From: Progne subis subis
Taxonomy: Eukaryota > Chordata > Aves > Passeriformes > Hirundinidae
Direction of reading: 5' to 3'
Length of the DNA stretch: 64,000 nucleotides
NCBI GenBank assembly: GCA_022316685.1
Contig: JAKJHU010000026.1
Location: 3,968,501 to 4,032,500 of the forward strand
The position numbers and the translations under genes were made by a program. The notes beneath the pieces were generated by a model. It saw nothing but the letters and a program-made list of their open reading frames with translations. It did no database searches and was not told the origin of the DNA. This document shows, one piece after another, positions 12,514-24,425 of the stretch (position 1 is its first letter; each line of letters begins with the position of its first letter).

Positions 12514-13880
12514 ATGCATCTAACATGTCAGATGAGAATTTTTTTTCAATATATTTGCGAATACTTACTTTAAATGTAGCTTTTACTGAGAAACTTACAA
12601 ATGTGAGGTTGTAAATACATCTGAACCACATCTACTGACTGCTGTCATTGAACCTGAAAACAATTAAGAATAGGGAGAGTAAGGTTAACAGGATTTAAAT
12701 TAATAGACTAATTTTCAATCTTAATTAATCATCAAGTATATTTATTGTCAAAAATACCTATTTTTACATAATCAGGAAAATTCAGCCCAAGATTAACAAC
12801 TGCCCTATCAAAAAAACTGATTGAAGTTTGGTAGTTTTTCTAGGCTGCCTAGAAATCTCTCCAGGATCTAAACCCTACTCAGTTATGATGGATTTAGATT
12901 TTGTTGTAATGAGACAAAAATGCTTCTTCTTGTGCAGTGAAGGACAGACTAGTAATTAAACCACATGAGTAATAGGGAATAAATAAAAAAGTAAGAGCAG
13001 TGTGAACTGTGAATGTCTCTATTTCTTCCTCAGAGACAAAGAAAATAACGAAACTTGCTTTTATTTGCTTTTGAGTCCACCTCACCAAATTCTGCTAAGT
13101 TGTCTATATTTTGCCCTCAGAGGGTTAGGATATGTATTCTAGAAGAGCTCTTTCCTTGACTGACGAGTCATTACCTTAGTGGGAATTCTTATGTTGTGTG
13201 TCAGGACCTGGAGTTCACTTCCCTCCCTGTAGGAATTTAGCTGACTGCCAGGCTGTCAAGTAGAAAGAGCTGCTGTGAAGAGCTGGAAGAAGCCTTAGCA
13301 GATATTCCCTTCCACCACCTTTGCTTGGGACCTGCTTGCAAGACCTCCTGCAAGCGGCACTCTGCCTGCTCTGGCACTTCAGATGCTTTTATATCTTCCT
13401 GATCCTAGCCTGTAGGCTTGACTTACTTTTCAATCTTGATTTTATCTTCTTACTGTGATCTTACCAAGTGATAGCTGATCCTGCATATTGTCTCAGAACC
13501 ATTCTCCTTGTTTGGGCACTGTGGACTGTGTCCATGTTGGTAAGGTCACTGTCCTGCTGGCTGAGAGGGGATTCTCTGTGCTGGGCTCACCTTGCTTTGC
13601 AGGTCAGCCCCTGCTGACTGCTTTGTGACTGATAGTTCAGGTGGGAGGCAGGAACAAAGACATCAGCTTAAAAATAGTGCCTAAAAAGAGCAGAGCTGAG
13701 CCCCCATTGAGGTTTGTTCCGGCTTTTTGCAACAACTTTAATCAGCAAGCTTACCCTGAGACCAATAAGGTAAACTTGTGGAAAGGGAAAGTACACTTCT
13801 GGACTTGGTATTATGTGTTACCTCATAATTTCACTGGAGATAGTAGCAAACAAATATTTTGTTTGCCAAGATTATTTTAA
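12514..13880. other. Unassigned DNA including a more GC-rich block
   Basis: 12514-13170 is ordinary AT-rich sequence. About 13190-13650 is distinctly richer in G and C and could be an unrecognised LTR or old repeat; I find no termini, polyadenylation signal or relative in this window that would prove it. The open frames at 12894-13088 and 13641-13880 show no motif. Confidence 0.4.
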
Positions 13881-13948
13881 AGTTTGTTGGTTTGTTGTTG
13901 TTGGTTTGTTTTTGTTTGGTTGGCTTTTTTTTTTTGGGGGGGGGGGGT
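13881..13948 (+). repeat. G/T-only low-complexity tract ending in a G run
   Basis: TTG and TTTGG units lead into a T run and then a run of about 13 G (about 13936-13948). It is one of a series of strand-biased G/T tracts in this window. Confidence 0.85.
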
Positions 13949-14087
13949 GTTATTTTTAGCTTTCCTTACAGTTACGAATGTTGTTCACAGTCAGATTTTT
14001 TATTTATTTTTCTTCATGGAGATTGGTAAAATGTTTCTTCTGTTCTCCTAGTCAAGATCACTTTAAAGGTAATAAGGTGACAACTTT

Positions 14088-14197
14088 GGTGTGCTTTTTT
14101 CTGTTTTTATTTGTTTGTTTGTTTGTTTGTTACATTGGTTTGTTGGGTTTGGGTTATAGGTTTTACTCCCAAAAAAACCCAAAAAAACAAAAACACA

Positions 14198-14232
<35 letters not shown>

Positions 14233-14246
14233 AAAACAACCAAGGA
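14088..14246. repeat. TTTG repeat, CA repeat and poly(A) cluster
   Basis: A G/T-dominated tract with six or seven TTTG units (about 14105-14133) switches abruptly at 14168 to A/C-only sequence containing a CA repeat (about 14191-14211) and a run of about 26 A (14211-14236). The switch from a G/T strand to an A/C strand gives a loose inverted-repeat character. Open frames at 13978-14382 are artefacts of the tract. Confidence 0.85.
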
Positions 14247-14289
14247 ACAAAATTACTGTAATAGCCTTATCTTCTCCTTATTTCCTTCT

Positions 14290-14825
14290 TCTCTCTCCCC
14301 AGCATTCCAAGGCTCACCTTCTGCAGGCGGAGCAGTCCCATCTCTTTCAGCCTCTCATATGACAGATTCTGCAGCCCTTTAATAATTTTTATGACCCCTT
14401 ACCGGACACACACCAGTGTATCTACATCTTTTCTCATACTGAGAAGTCCAGAATGGGCCCAGAACTCTAGGTGTGACCTCACCAGTAATATGGAATGGTC
14501 ACCTCCCCTTAACTGGCTGACAGTACTCCTGTAGTACAGTTCCAAGTGTTGTTGACCCTCTTGCTACTGGAAACATCACTGGAACCCGTTAAATTTGTAG
14601 TCTTCCCGGACCCCAATGCCATTTTTTCAAGGCTGATTTCCAGCCTCTTGTCCTCCAGCATGCACTGCTACAGGGTCTGAATTGCCCATCTGAATGGCAG
14701 CGCAACCATGATGTATGAACAACTCCCTAAAGTTTTAAATCATCACAGACTTGATCATCACCCACTCATGATTAAAGATCTTAAACAGTATTGTCCCTTT
14801 ATTAGTCCCTGAGACACAGTGTCTC
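14290..14825 (-). mobile_element. CR1 LINE fragment, 3' region, minus strand
   Basis: The plus strand shows the reverse complement of the CR1 3' region in typical order: 'gcctctcatatgacag' (14349), 'gggcccagaactctagg' (14455), 'gtgacctcaccag' and, farthest from the 3' end, 'cttaaacagtattgtccc' with 'ccctgagacac' (about 14780-14817). It is clearly diverged and lacks the terminal ATTCTATG tail, so it is an old copy truncated at both ends. Confidence 0.8.
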
Positions 14826-16182
14826 ATCTAACCTAATCCCTTCAAGCTTTAACAATGTCTCTATATTTATCCTAACTCACATTCCTGCTTTCATCTCTTG
14901 TATGCTTTATTTTTATATTTGTGTTTTATTGAGAGCCCCTTATTTATCCAAATAGGCATGAAGTTTACATGATTGTTGTGAAGGTGAAATCTTGGCCTGC
15001 CAATTGTGTCTTGTGTTTATTTTCCATGTCTCTTCTGACGGGGATGGCAATGGTAGAAAAGGGACATTTGACAGTGCTGAAATACATTTTATCCTAAGTG
15101 AAGCAGTTGATCCCTAGGCAAAAGGCAATTTAGTAATTTGGAATTTATTGAGAAGGATATAGTGCAAAACATGAAATTACTATTTTGCCTGGAGTTTGGA
15201 GATAAAAAGCCAGCACTGTAACACTAAAAAAGTTTTATCAAGCTTCAGGGGGGATGGGGGAAAGAGTGCTTGAGGTTCACTTGCAAGAGCATCTCCTTTT
15301 GCTAAATTGTGATTCTGCAGGACCGCATAAAAAAGGGCTGTTAATTCACTCTGACTGATAAACTGATCTGTTAGGGAGGGAAAGGGCATGTCTTTGTCTG
15401 ATACATGCTCAATCTCACAGAATAGACCCTTTTCTTTATTGCCAATGGCAACTTAATGATGTCCCTTTTTCTTGTCACAATGTAAAAAAAACCCAAGACA
15501 TTTCTTGCCCTTCTCCCAGCTCTCTACTTAGATTTCACGATGTTACGCAAAAGCAGGCTTAAATGTGAACTCCTACGTGAGGTCCATGACAGTACATTTT
15601 GGTTTCAAAAGGGTTATCTTTCTTCACAGTATTTCAATAAAATAGCATTGCTAAAGCTATTCTTTAGGATTGCTAAAAGAAAGTAAATAAGACAGCCCAC
15701 AACTAACATGTTTCTTCTTTTAGCTAAGGCAGTGGTACTCTGCAGTGATGAGTGTGGTTTAATGCAGATACAGTTGTGAAGTACAAAAATTGGCAGTAGG
15801 TCTGCACTTTGAAAGAATTATCAGTCACAGTATGCCTGATAGCTACACTGTATTGTTCTCTAATTGTATCCTGGAGTTCCTTGGAGCATTTCTGTCAAAC
15901 ATTTCCCTATGCTATACCAGATCATATAATACTAAACCTCAACATTAGAGAACACTGTCTCAGTTTAGAGACAAATTTATGAGAAGACACTCTGTAATGT
16001 GTTGTCTCCTCTAAAAGGGTTCCAACAACTGCTTTCCAGCAATAGGATATGAATACTAGTGGATAAAAAAAAAAAAAAAAAAAGCGCCTCCAAAAACAAC
16101 ACTTTATCAACAAATACACACAAGGCAAGTGGAAAAAAAATAAATAAATGCTGGATATTAAACTGTCAGATATTAAACCTTA
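14826..16182. other. Unassigned DNA
   Basis: Nothing recognisable. A short run of A lies at 16066-16083. The minus-strand open frames at 15180-15389 and 15922-16128 have no motif. Confidence 0.5.
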
Positions 16183-16205
16183 CCCCCCCCCCCCCCCCCC
16201 CCCCC
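16183..16205. repeat. Poly(C) homopolymer, 23 bases
   Basis: Twenty-three uninterrupted C, followed by ACAAAAC. Long C:G homopolymers are much rarer than A:T ones in vertebrate DNA. The run causes the Pro-rich and Gly-rich open frames at 16059-16537 and 16180-16455. Confidence 0.95.
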
Positions 16206-16302
16206 ACAAAACTGGAACAAACATCCAGAATTTCGGGAAAAAATTCCAGCTTATTTTATGCCATGGGGTGGAAGATGACACCAGGGTCTGTCTCAGAGGA
16301 AA

Positions 16303-16392
16303 AAAAACCAACCAACCAACCAACCAAACAAACAACAAAAAAAAAAAAACCAGACAAACAAACAAACAAAAAAAACCCACCAAAAAAACCTT
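16303..16392. repeat. A/C-only tract with CCAA and CAAA units
   Basis: Almost entirely A and C, with four or five AACC units (about 16306-16326), several AAAC units and an A run of about 13. It is the opposite-strand equivalent of the G/T tracts found elsewhere in the window. Confidence 0.85.
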
Positions 16393-16395
16393 CAT

Positions 16396-16904
16396 GCAAC
16401 AGTTTGGAAAACAGATGAAGATCTGGCTAATCTCTGGCATAGACCTCCTCTCCACAGCAGATGAAGCAGCTGTGCTGAAGCTCTGGGTGTGCTTTTTCTC
16501 CCTAGCTTGGCTTTCCCAAGGTTTGGGAAGGAACTGAGTGACCCCTTTCCTGCTGATCCTGACCCACCCCTCTCCCGCAGGTCCAATTTTCTCTGGTCTC
16601 AGACTAACAAGCTATCAAAAATTTGCAGAAGAATTGCTGCTGCATCTCTTCCTTGGCCAGGAAAGGGGAAAAAAACTTCTTGCCTGGGCTAACAAAACCA
16701 AACCAGCCAAACAAAACCCAGGCTGCACCACATCCCTGATGCCTGGGGAGTGAGGTTTTGGGAAGCTGCCAAAGAGCCTAAAGCTCCCCCGTCCCCCAGC
16801 TACACCTTAAAATACAGCAACCATTTTGGGGCATAAAGCAGAGGATCAGGGAATAGACTATAACATCATAAATCATCCCAAGACAAACACTTAGACTAAG
16901 CTGA
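16396..16904. other. Unassigned, relatively GC-rich DNA beside a CR1 remnant
   Basis: The sequence is richer in G and C than its surroundings and holds four mutually overlapping short open frames with no motif. It may be further, unrecognised sequence from the CR1 copy that starts at 16905, or another repeat. No termini were seen. Confidence 0.4.
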
Positions 16905-17110
16905 CATACGCAAGTTCATGGGCCTTGAGTGGGTGCATCCATGACTGTAGAGAAAGCTGGTGGACATCATGGATGAGTGACAGTGGTCTTGTAATGTCAC
17001 CAACCAGCTTGCTCACCACTCGTAGCAGTTCTCCATCAGGGCACATGGACTTATGAATGTCAAATTTGCCTAAGTATTCCCTGATGTGATCTTTCACCAA
17101 GGCTGCTTCT
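16905..17110. mobile_element. CR1 LINE ORF2 remnant in two inverted pieces
   Basis: The minus strand from about 17085 to 16985 encodes a CR1 reverse-transcriptase signature: FDIHKSMCPDG followed by LLRVVSKLVGDITRPLSLI (family pattern: HKSMGPDG...VLRELADVIA.PLSII). Immediately to the left, the plus strand at about 16907-16968 reads 'caagttcatgggccttgag' and 'aagctggtggacatcat', which match the same region of CR1 in the opposite direction. The two pieces therefore look like inverted copies of one CR1 segment meeting near 16972. The open frame at 16891-17271 spans both and a poly(A)-encoded Lys run; it is not a gene. Confidence 0.65.
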
Positions 17111-20100
17111 TGGGGTTTGGGTGAGAAAGATGTATGGCTTTTATCTTTTTTATATTTAAATAATTCTGGCTTTTTTTTTTTTTTTTTTTTTCCCTTCTTC
17201 TTTTTGTATGGATGTACTTTAGATAAAGAAATTCTACCTGCAGTTTCTTCTTGTCTAAGTATTGGATGCAATATGCAGGCATTCTAACTTTCAAAATTAA
17301 CCTCCAGACTCGTGAGAATTATTGAAAAAAATGACAATATTTTGGTCTCTTAAGGAAAATGCCTATTTACCTGAGAATCTGTGTAGACCAGGGTTGAAAA
17401 CTTCAATATTATAAGATATACACCACTGTTTCTTTCAGGTGTATCTCTTGAAAGAGAGCGACATCTTTCAAGACAATTTCTCAAAGTACTTCCACTGCTT
17501 GAATGTATTGAAACAAGGTTACTAGAAAAAGGTTTCTGTTGCTGTCTACCATAAATGAAGAGGTAGCAAGAATATTTACTGTACTATTCACAATTTATGA
17601 TACTATATGCAATTTGACAAAAATCTGTGTATCACAGTACTATTAAAAATTTTCACTGTCTTTCATGCTACAGTGGTCATACAACTATTTTTATGCCCGT
17701 GTCATTAGATCAACTTTTTCTCAGCTCAGTTTAGGCTAGTCAACACTTGTCTTCCTTATTGTCGTTTACTGCAATAATTGCTTTCCCCTTTGGGGCATTT
17801 ACTTTAGAGTCATGTCATATTGCTGATGACATAAAGCATGCATACAAGAACATCCCAAGTGTTATTTCTTTCTTTATTTATTACATTGCATTCATTAACA
17901 TTACTCTGCCATGCCATTGTGTTGTAATTATTGTACAGTATATTTTAAAGAATAAACAGGAGACTTTTTTGCAGGGTTCTCTCTGTGCGTTGCCACTGCT
18001 GTCTGTATTTTGCAAACATGTGCAAACACTTCATATGAGAAGATTTATATTCTCCAGTCTACAGTATAAAAAATCCTATTTCTGAAACCAAAGGAAGCAA
18101 CAAAAGTATAAGAAGAGATAAGGAAAAAAACCCTGTAATTCCATTTTCACCTAGAAAAATTCAGAATACTTTTTCTTTGAACACTGCATTTCAAGGATTA
18201 TTGAAAACATCAAAACTTGTTAGAAATAAAGGTTAGATTTTTTTTTTTTTTTTTTTTTTTTTTCTAAAATAACATTCACTCATTAGAAAGATCCAGTTCT
18301 TTACTGGAACAAGAGACAAAGTGAGGAAGACGGAGGGAGAGAGCAGTCAATTTAAGAACAATAAAATAATTCTCTGCCTGCAATTTATACGATGAAGGGG
18401 AAAATAATCAGAAAGAAAGTTAAAGTTTCTGCTATTGAGATGATGAGAATTTTGTATAGTATTACACTATGATAGTTTACAATAATTTGATTATGGTTAG
18501 GCAGATGGTGCTTCAACTGTCACCTGAAAGAACCATGCTGTTCAGGTTGGTAAAGATAGAAATAATAACATACTTGTAAAGATATTCAAATTATTTCTGT
18601 GACTGTATGTTTGAAATTGCTTAATATTTCCTGTATTCTCAGGAAAAAAAAAAAAAAATTCTGTACAGTTTATCTTAAAATTAGATCAGAATAGCAGCCT
18701 TAGGATTGAGCCCTGTTAAATGTTTGCCAAGTGCTTTACACATAAGGCGATAATATTGTGCCAGTTTTCAGGGAGACAGAGATGAGACAGTAGCAATGTA
18801 CAAGCTCATGCTGCAGAATTCTATTCTTATAGAAAAAAGGTTAATGCATTTTAATGTGTTTCTCTCAAATGTAGCAAAAGGAGTGATAGGAATCTATCCT
18901 TTTTTTTTTTTCGGAGAAACATATGACACGGCAATATTGACAAGAACTCTTGTAAAGAATGTGTCTATGTGAGTAGTATGAGGGAACAAGGAAAGGTGGA
19001 AAAGCACAGCAGGAAAAGATATTCTGAAAACTGAAAATAATTTTGCAGACTGTCCCTAAGGTGTGGTTATGATAGTGAGACTTATTAAGGTTTTTTAAGT
19101 TTCTTGAGGAATTATTGGATGAGCATAGTTCACATATTTTTATCAGGCAATTTTTTGCACTACCTACTACAGGAAGAGGGAATAGCAGAGAGTCTGTAAT
19201 GAAAAGACCTTAAGGATATCAAGAATTCTCTCTGAAAATATTAGACATAGAAGGCAGAGTGCTTCCGACATTACTCACTGGAATAAATTATCAAAGGACC
19301 AGGCACTGTAGAAATTGTACATATCCTCAAAGGTAACAGTAGTGTCAGGATCCACAACTGGAGAGTTAGAAATGTTCACATGTTTTTAAGAAAAAGAATG
19401 TAAATGGTTTTTGTTGTGGTTGTTGTTATTTAAGAAAAACTTATGCATGTTGAAGTTTTCCTAGTGGCTTCTCTGAGAGGATGATGAACACTCACAGCGA
19501 TGCTGATGTATTCCAGCCTGAAAAGGAAGAGGTACTTGATATTTGAAAAGAACACTCTTCTGTATCAAAGAGGATAAAGAAATCCCCCTTCACTCTTTCA
19601 AGAGGGAAAAAAAAAAAAGAAAAGAAAAAAAAAAAGAAAAAAGGAAAAAAAGGAGAAAAAAAAGTACAATTTTTCAGTTCAGAGTGAATGTTTGTAAGAA
19701 TTACCATATAAACACATTTATGATTTTGTTGCTATATACTCAGTGTTTCTAGTGGTTCTGGATTCTGTTCTAAATTCAACTTCTTCCTCAGAAAGATGTA
19801 ATGAATCAAATGTAATAACTCCCAGAAAATCTAAGATAAATGGGTCCAGAATTCTAAGTCACCTAACAGGGTGGGTTTATTTATTTTATTTATTCTGGAA
19901 TGTATTAGGCTTTCTTTTCCTGAACTATCACATCATCATTAAAATAAGTTTTACTGTCCAGCTTTTCCTTGCCATCAGATTAAATACTAACTGTGAGAAA
20001 CAAAACACACTTTCATGACCTATCTCCTAGACATCCTTTCATACATAGTACCCCTCCAGGTTCTGAATTGTGGAAATTGTGGACTACACAAATTCAGGAG

Positions 20101-21538
20101 TCATTACTTCATCATGTTCTTTTCTGTAAACAAAAAGTAGCTCGGGTATAGAAGTGGGCTTGTTACAGATTATGCAGCAAAGCCCATTCAATAAAAATCT
20201 GACTTACATATATAATTAACACTGTTGCAACCTGTTCTGAGGGTAATACTAATTGCAGGCTTATGTGAACTACACTATACATTGCTTTAATGTGACAGTG
20301 GAACTTACCATCCTCTCTCATAATTACAGTTGTGGTTGAACATTTTTACTTTTGAATTAATTCTTTTAGTGACTGTGAACATAGGAAACATCTTTCACTT
20401 CATACTCTCTCATAGAACTTGCTTCAGGACCTTAGCAAAATCAAAGGATTTTCAAAGCCTTTTAGATATATTGCATAGTTTCTAGATATAGTGTATCCTT
20501 TCCTTGGCTCACTTCATTTGGATTAGACTTCTCAAAGTATGCCTTCTCACAGTCCTTTGTTGGGAGAGTACTGACAAAAGAATTGTTGATGAATATTTTG
20601 AGGCTGATTGATAGAACAGTGGAGCTGAAGAGAGAAGCAGTAATGTATTTTCATAAAGAGACACTGAAACAGTTTTTCACATTCTTTGTTCAAGTGTTGC
20701 AGAAAAGGTATTTGACGGAAATGGGGGCAATACACGTTTTAGGTATTCATTTGTCCTTGAAAGGAGCCAGGCAGAGGTTCTGCAGTATGAAGCTGGCTGA
20801 ACCCCAGGGTACAGCTGCTGCACTGCAGAGAGAGGAGTGCAGCAACAGCAGAGCCTGTAAAAATAAACACATGTGAAGCTTAAACTGATGAATGCTCTAA
20901 AGACGACAAGTTTTATGTGGTAGATATAATATTTGCCTTGAAGCTGTTCAAAAGAGGAATGTCTAGCAACATCACATGCCTTTGCAAGTTATTTGAAAGG
21001 CCAGAGATGGAAATACAAATAGCAATTTATAAAAATTCTTTCCTAGCTCAAATGAATGGTGGTAAAATGCATAATTAGTACATCCTCCTGAGACAAAATA
21101 TTATCAGAACCCATTGAGACAACTAAAAGCTCTTTTCCTGTCAAATGAAAATCATTGACTTTGATTACAAGTGTTATTTTCATATTTGTGTACTAAGACA
21201 TTAGTACTATTTAGCATTTTTTACTATATGCTTTTATCTGGATTCCCAAACACTGGTATGAAATAATGGCCCTGGAACCCCTTTTTTCCTGATAAAGCCA
21301 CTGAGTGATTGTGTGTAGTCTCTTCATTTGTTGTGTGATACAAATTTCTGATAGAACAGTGGAAAGACACATGCTTTCAAGAAGATATCAATTTGAAAGA
21401 CACACTTGGGCTTTTTCTCAAATAATTATTAATTCCTTTTTTATGTTACCTTGTAGTATTCGTGTAGATTTAGTTTGCTATTTATCAGGGGTTTTTTTAC
21501 AAGACCAGAATACAAAAGTAGAAAATTAAATTCTATAG
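17111..21538. other. Unassigned AT-rich DNA with homopolymers
   Basis: Over 4.4 kb without a recognisable repeat family or exon. Simple sequence: T runs at 17171-17191 and 18238-18263, an A run at about 18643-18657, a T run at about 18901-18911 and a purine-only A/G tract at about 19605-19663, which produces a Lys-rich open frame. A stretch at about 18725-18790 faintly resembles old MIR/L2-type sequence but not enough to call. Confidence 0.5.
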
Positions 21539-21544
21539 GTCAGT

Positions 21545-22075
21545 TGTTGCAGTGCATTATTTGGGTTTATATTGTATTTCCTTTTATATTGGGTTTTGTA
21601 ATGATTTCTTCTGTACCCCCTGTTCCCTTGGAAAATGTATCACAAGGTTTGTCCTTGCTCCTTCTCCCCCTCCATCCTCCCACACTGGAATGTAACCCAG
21701 CTCTTCAACTCCACCTTGTCCCTGACTGGGTAGTGGCTTGTCCCTGCCTCTAGCCCCTTCCCCCCAGGTAAAAGCCCTGGGACTATATGGAAATCTCTCT
21801 TGCTCTTGGGAGCGGGACAGGGATGGGAAGTGGACTGGGCTCCTGACCCTGCAGGGGCAGGAGCAGAGACTGAATAAAGCCTTGATTCCCCCAGACCAAG
21901 GGCAGACTCTTTCCTTTTGCCATCAACGAGGACCTGCTCTCTCTAAAGAAAAAGGTTTGCAGCCTCTGGGATCTTTTGGGACCCTGAAGGGAAAATTCCT
22001 TCCTGTGTGAATTCTCTCTCAAGCTAGCTGAGACAAAAACAGGGCATGGGCTCCGAGGGAGAGAGAGCCATGACA
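21545..22075 (+). mobile_element. Solo LTR, ERVK-like, group A copy 1, with 6-bp target duplication
   Basis: A 531-base LTR begins TGTTGCAGTG and ends CCATGACA. It is flanked on both sides by the same six bases, GTCAGT (21539-21544 and 22076-22081), the product of retroviral integration; a 6-bp duplication is usual for class II (ERVK/beta-type) elements. The polyadenylation signal AATAAA is at 21873-21878, dividing U3-R from U5, and GTAAAAG at about 21770 may be a weak TATA substitute. A copy about 90% identical by eye lies at 52081-52612. No internal viral genes adjoin it, so it is the recombination scar of a lost provirus. Open frames over it (21475-22022) are not genes. Confidence 0.92.
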
Positions 22076-22081
22076 GTCAGT

Positions 22082-23050
22082 AGTACTTTTAATTTTCTAC
22101 AACTTACCACTCTAGCTGTCTGGATTTCAAATTACTGCACCACACAAATTAGAATAGTATGCACTTTAAAGAAAATGTTTTTGAAATAGCAATTAATTTG
22201 TACATCAATAGGCATTTTAAAGAACTAATTTACACATACTAATAGATTTTAAAAGGGGGTTTATGTCGTTGTTTTTTGAGGGTTTTATTGAACTGTGAAT
22301 CAATTTTAAAACTAGTCATAATTCTTCATTTTAATCAGAAAAAGTTGCAGGAGTTTGGCATCTCTGTGATCAGATATAGACAGATAACTTAGTCTTTAAA
22401 GAATTTTAGGAATAAGAGCGAAGGTATTTAGTGGCATGGATAAAAATCCTGATTATTATTTCCATCATCTCAAGGGGCAGAGCTTAAATATTGTTGTTAA
22501 TCTACTTGCCAATATGGTATGACTGCAAAAGACATCACTTTAAGAGGAAAAGGGTAAAAAAAAGTATTCACTTACATTTATTGTGAGGAATTTATGAGGG
22601 GTTTGTTATAAAATACACATCAAAGCAGGAGCATGTCACATTCAAATAGTCTTTTAAGTTTACAACTTGAAAAAACTGAGTTTAATATTTTCTATAATGA
22701 TGCAAATCTAAGCAGATCATTTACTTTTCTTAGACTTTCAGTTCAGACTAGAATCCTTCACTATTCTTAATATATTTCTCAATTTGAACTTTTTCTGCTT
22801 AACAGTGAACATGTGTTTGAAGGATAGCATAAATTCAGTGCAAATTTCTCTCAGTGTTTCCCTGTTTCTGGTGATTGAATGAACATTTTGTGAATTTTAA
22901 TGAACATCAGAATATCAACACAATAACCAGAGTGATTAATAAAAACAATTTTTAAGTAGGTTTTAAAGAAATCACCAAGCTTAAGAGTACCTCCAAATTT
23001 ATGACTATAAAATGCAGGAAGTTCTAGCTGGGTAAAAATAGCAACAAATA

Positions 23051-23081
<31 letters not shown>

Positions 23082-23639
23082 TCACTCTTTATCAGACAAA
23101 ATGAGCATCATAGGATTGGAAATTAGTCATGTTTTCAATGGAGCAGAAAAAAAAAAAAGCCAATCATCATCCATTTTCTAGTTACAATCTGAAATTCTAT
23201 AGTAACTTTTTAGACAGAGGAAGACACCCTGAAAAGTTAAAAATATACTTTCAGATTTGAGGACTATATTTTGAATTTTCAGTCAGTGGTTTTTGGTCAA
23301 TAGGCTATTCTACAAAAATTGCAATGGATTAAATTACTGTTTAAATTTAAAAGAAGAGACAGATGGGCAAGGCCATCTTGTCCATCTGTGGACAATGCTT
23401 ATAAGACATCGATTTCACCAACAATAGATTAAAAATCTGGTCATCTAGCGTAGCATCATGCTTTGGGTTCAAGTTCACAGAGTTATTTCATTGTAGATGA
23501 ATTAGAACTTGTTGTTGTTGTTATCAACCATCATGAGGAAAGAAAGTCTTGAGCACATTATTATTGAAAAATTCAGGCTCTCTACTTGCAGATAAACTAA
23601 GAATTTTTTGTCCCCATGTTGAAGGCAGACAGCAGTGAG
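22082..23639. other. Unassigned AT-rich DNA
   Basis: No repeat family or exon. A T run lies at 23052-23078 and an A run at about 23147-23158. Confidence 0.5.
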
Positions 23640-24425
23640 TGGAGCATCATCTTTGAGAGTAGCTGACAGGCTGCAACCACTTCCCTGGGAAGTAGGTTTC
23701 AGTTCCCAGTCACTGTCTGGGTGAAAAACCTTTTCCTGTTATCTGACCTAAACCTCCCCTGACACAGCTTCAGGCCATTCCCTTAGGTCCTGTCACCAGC
23801 CACCATAAAGAAGAGATTGGTACCTGCCTTTCCTCTTCCCCTCCCAAGGCAGTTGTAACTGCCATGACATCTCTCCTCAGCCTCATCTTCTCCAAGCGAA
23901 CAGACCAAGTGACCTCAGCTGCTCCTCATATAGCTTCTCCTCAAGGCCATTCACCTTCTTCATTGCCTTCCTTTGGACACTCTAATACTTTAATGTCATT
24001 TTTATACTGTAGCACCCAAAACTGCTCCCAGCACTCGAGGTGAGGCCGCCCCAGTGCAGAGCAGAGCAGGACAATCCAGCACCTTGCCCGGCTGGCCATG
24101 CTGTGCCTGATGCCCCTCAAGACAGGGCTGGGCCTCGTGGCTGCCAGGGCACTGCTGATTCATGTTCAGCTTGCTATGGACCAGGATTCCCAGGTCTCTT
24201 TCTGCAACACTGATTTCCCCAGCCGCTCATTCCCTAGTCTGTACATGCAAACAGAGTTGCACCATCCCAGGTGCAGAATCCAGCACTCGTTTTTATTAAA
24301 CTTCCTATAGTTGATGTTTACCTAGCCATTCAGGTCTCTTTGTACAGCCTCTCCACCTTCAAGGGAGTTAAGAGGTCCTCTTAACTTAGTATCATCAGCA
24401 AATTTAGTATAAAACTTGGTATAAA
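23640..24425 (-). mobile_element. CR1 LINE fragment, 3' part, minus strand
   Basis: Reverse-complement CR1 landmarks appear in order from the element's 3' end leftmost: 'cttcaggccattccctta' (about 23769), 'ctgctcctcatatagcttc', 'cactcgaggtgaggccgcc' (about 24034), 'ggattcccaggtctctttct' (about 24184) and 'atcatcagcaaatttagtat' (about 24391). The last corresponds to the end of the reverse-transcriptase-coding part. It is a diverged copy without a terminal tail. The plus-strand open frame at 24098-24310 is antisense to the element. Confidence 0.85.

Noticed and set aside
16059..16537. Pro-rich and Lys/Thr-rich open frames of up to 129 codons
   Set aside because: They run straight through the poly(C) and A/C-rich tracts; repeat composition removes stop codons, and no protein motif is present.
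18725..18790. Possible ancient MIR/L2 remnant
   Set aside because: Only scattered similarity remembered by eye; an alignment to consensus sequences would be needed and was not possible.
20605..21365. Fifteen-base repeat 'tgatagaacagtgga' occurring twice
   Set aside because: One or two repeats of this length are expected by chance in 64 kb, and flanking sequence does not align.
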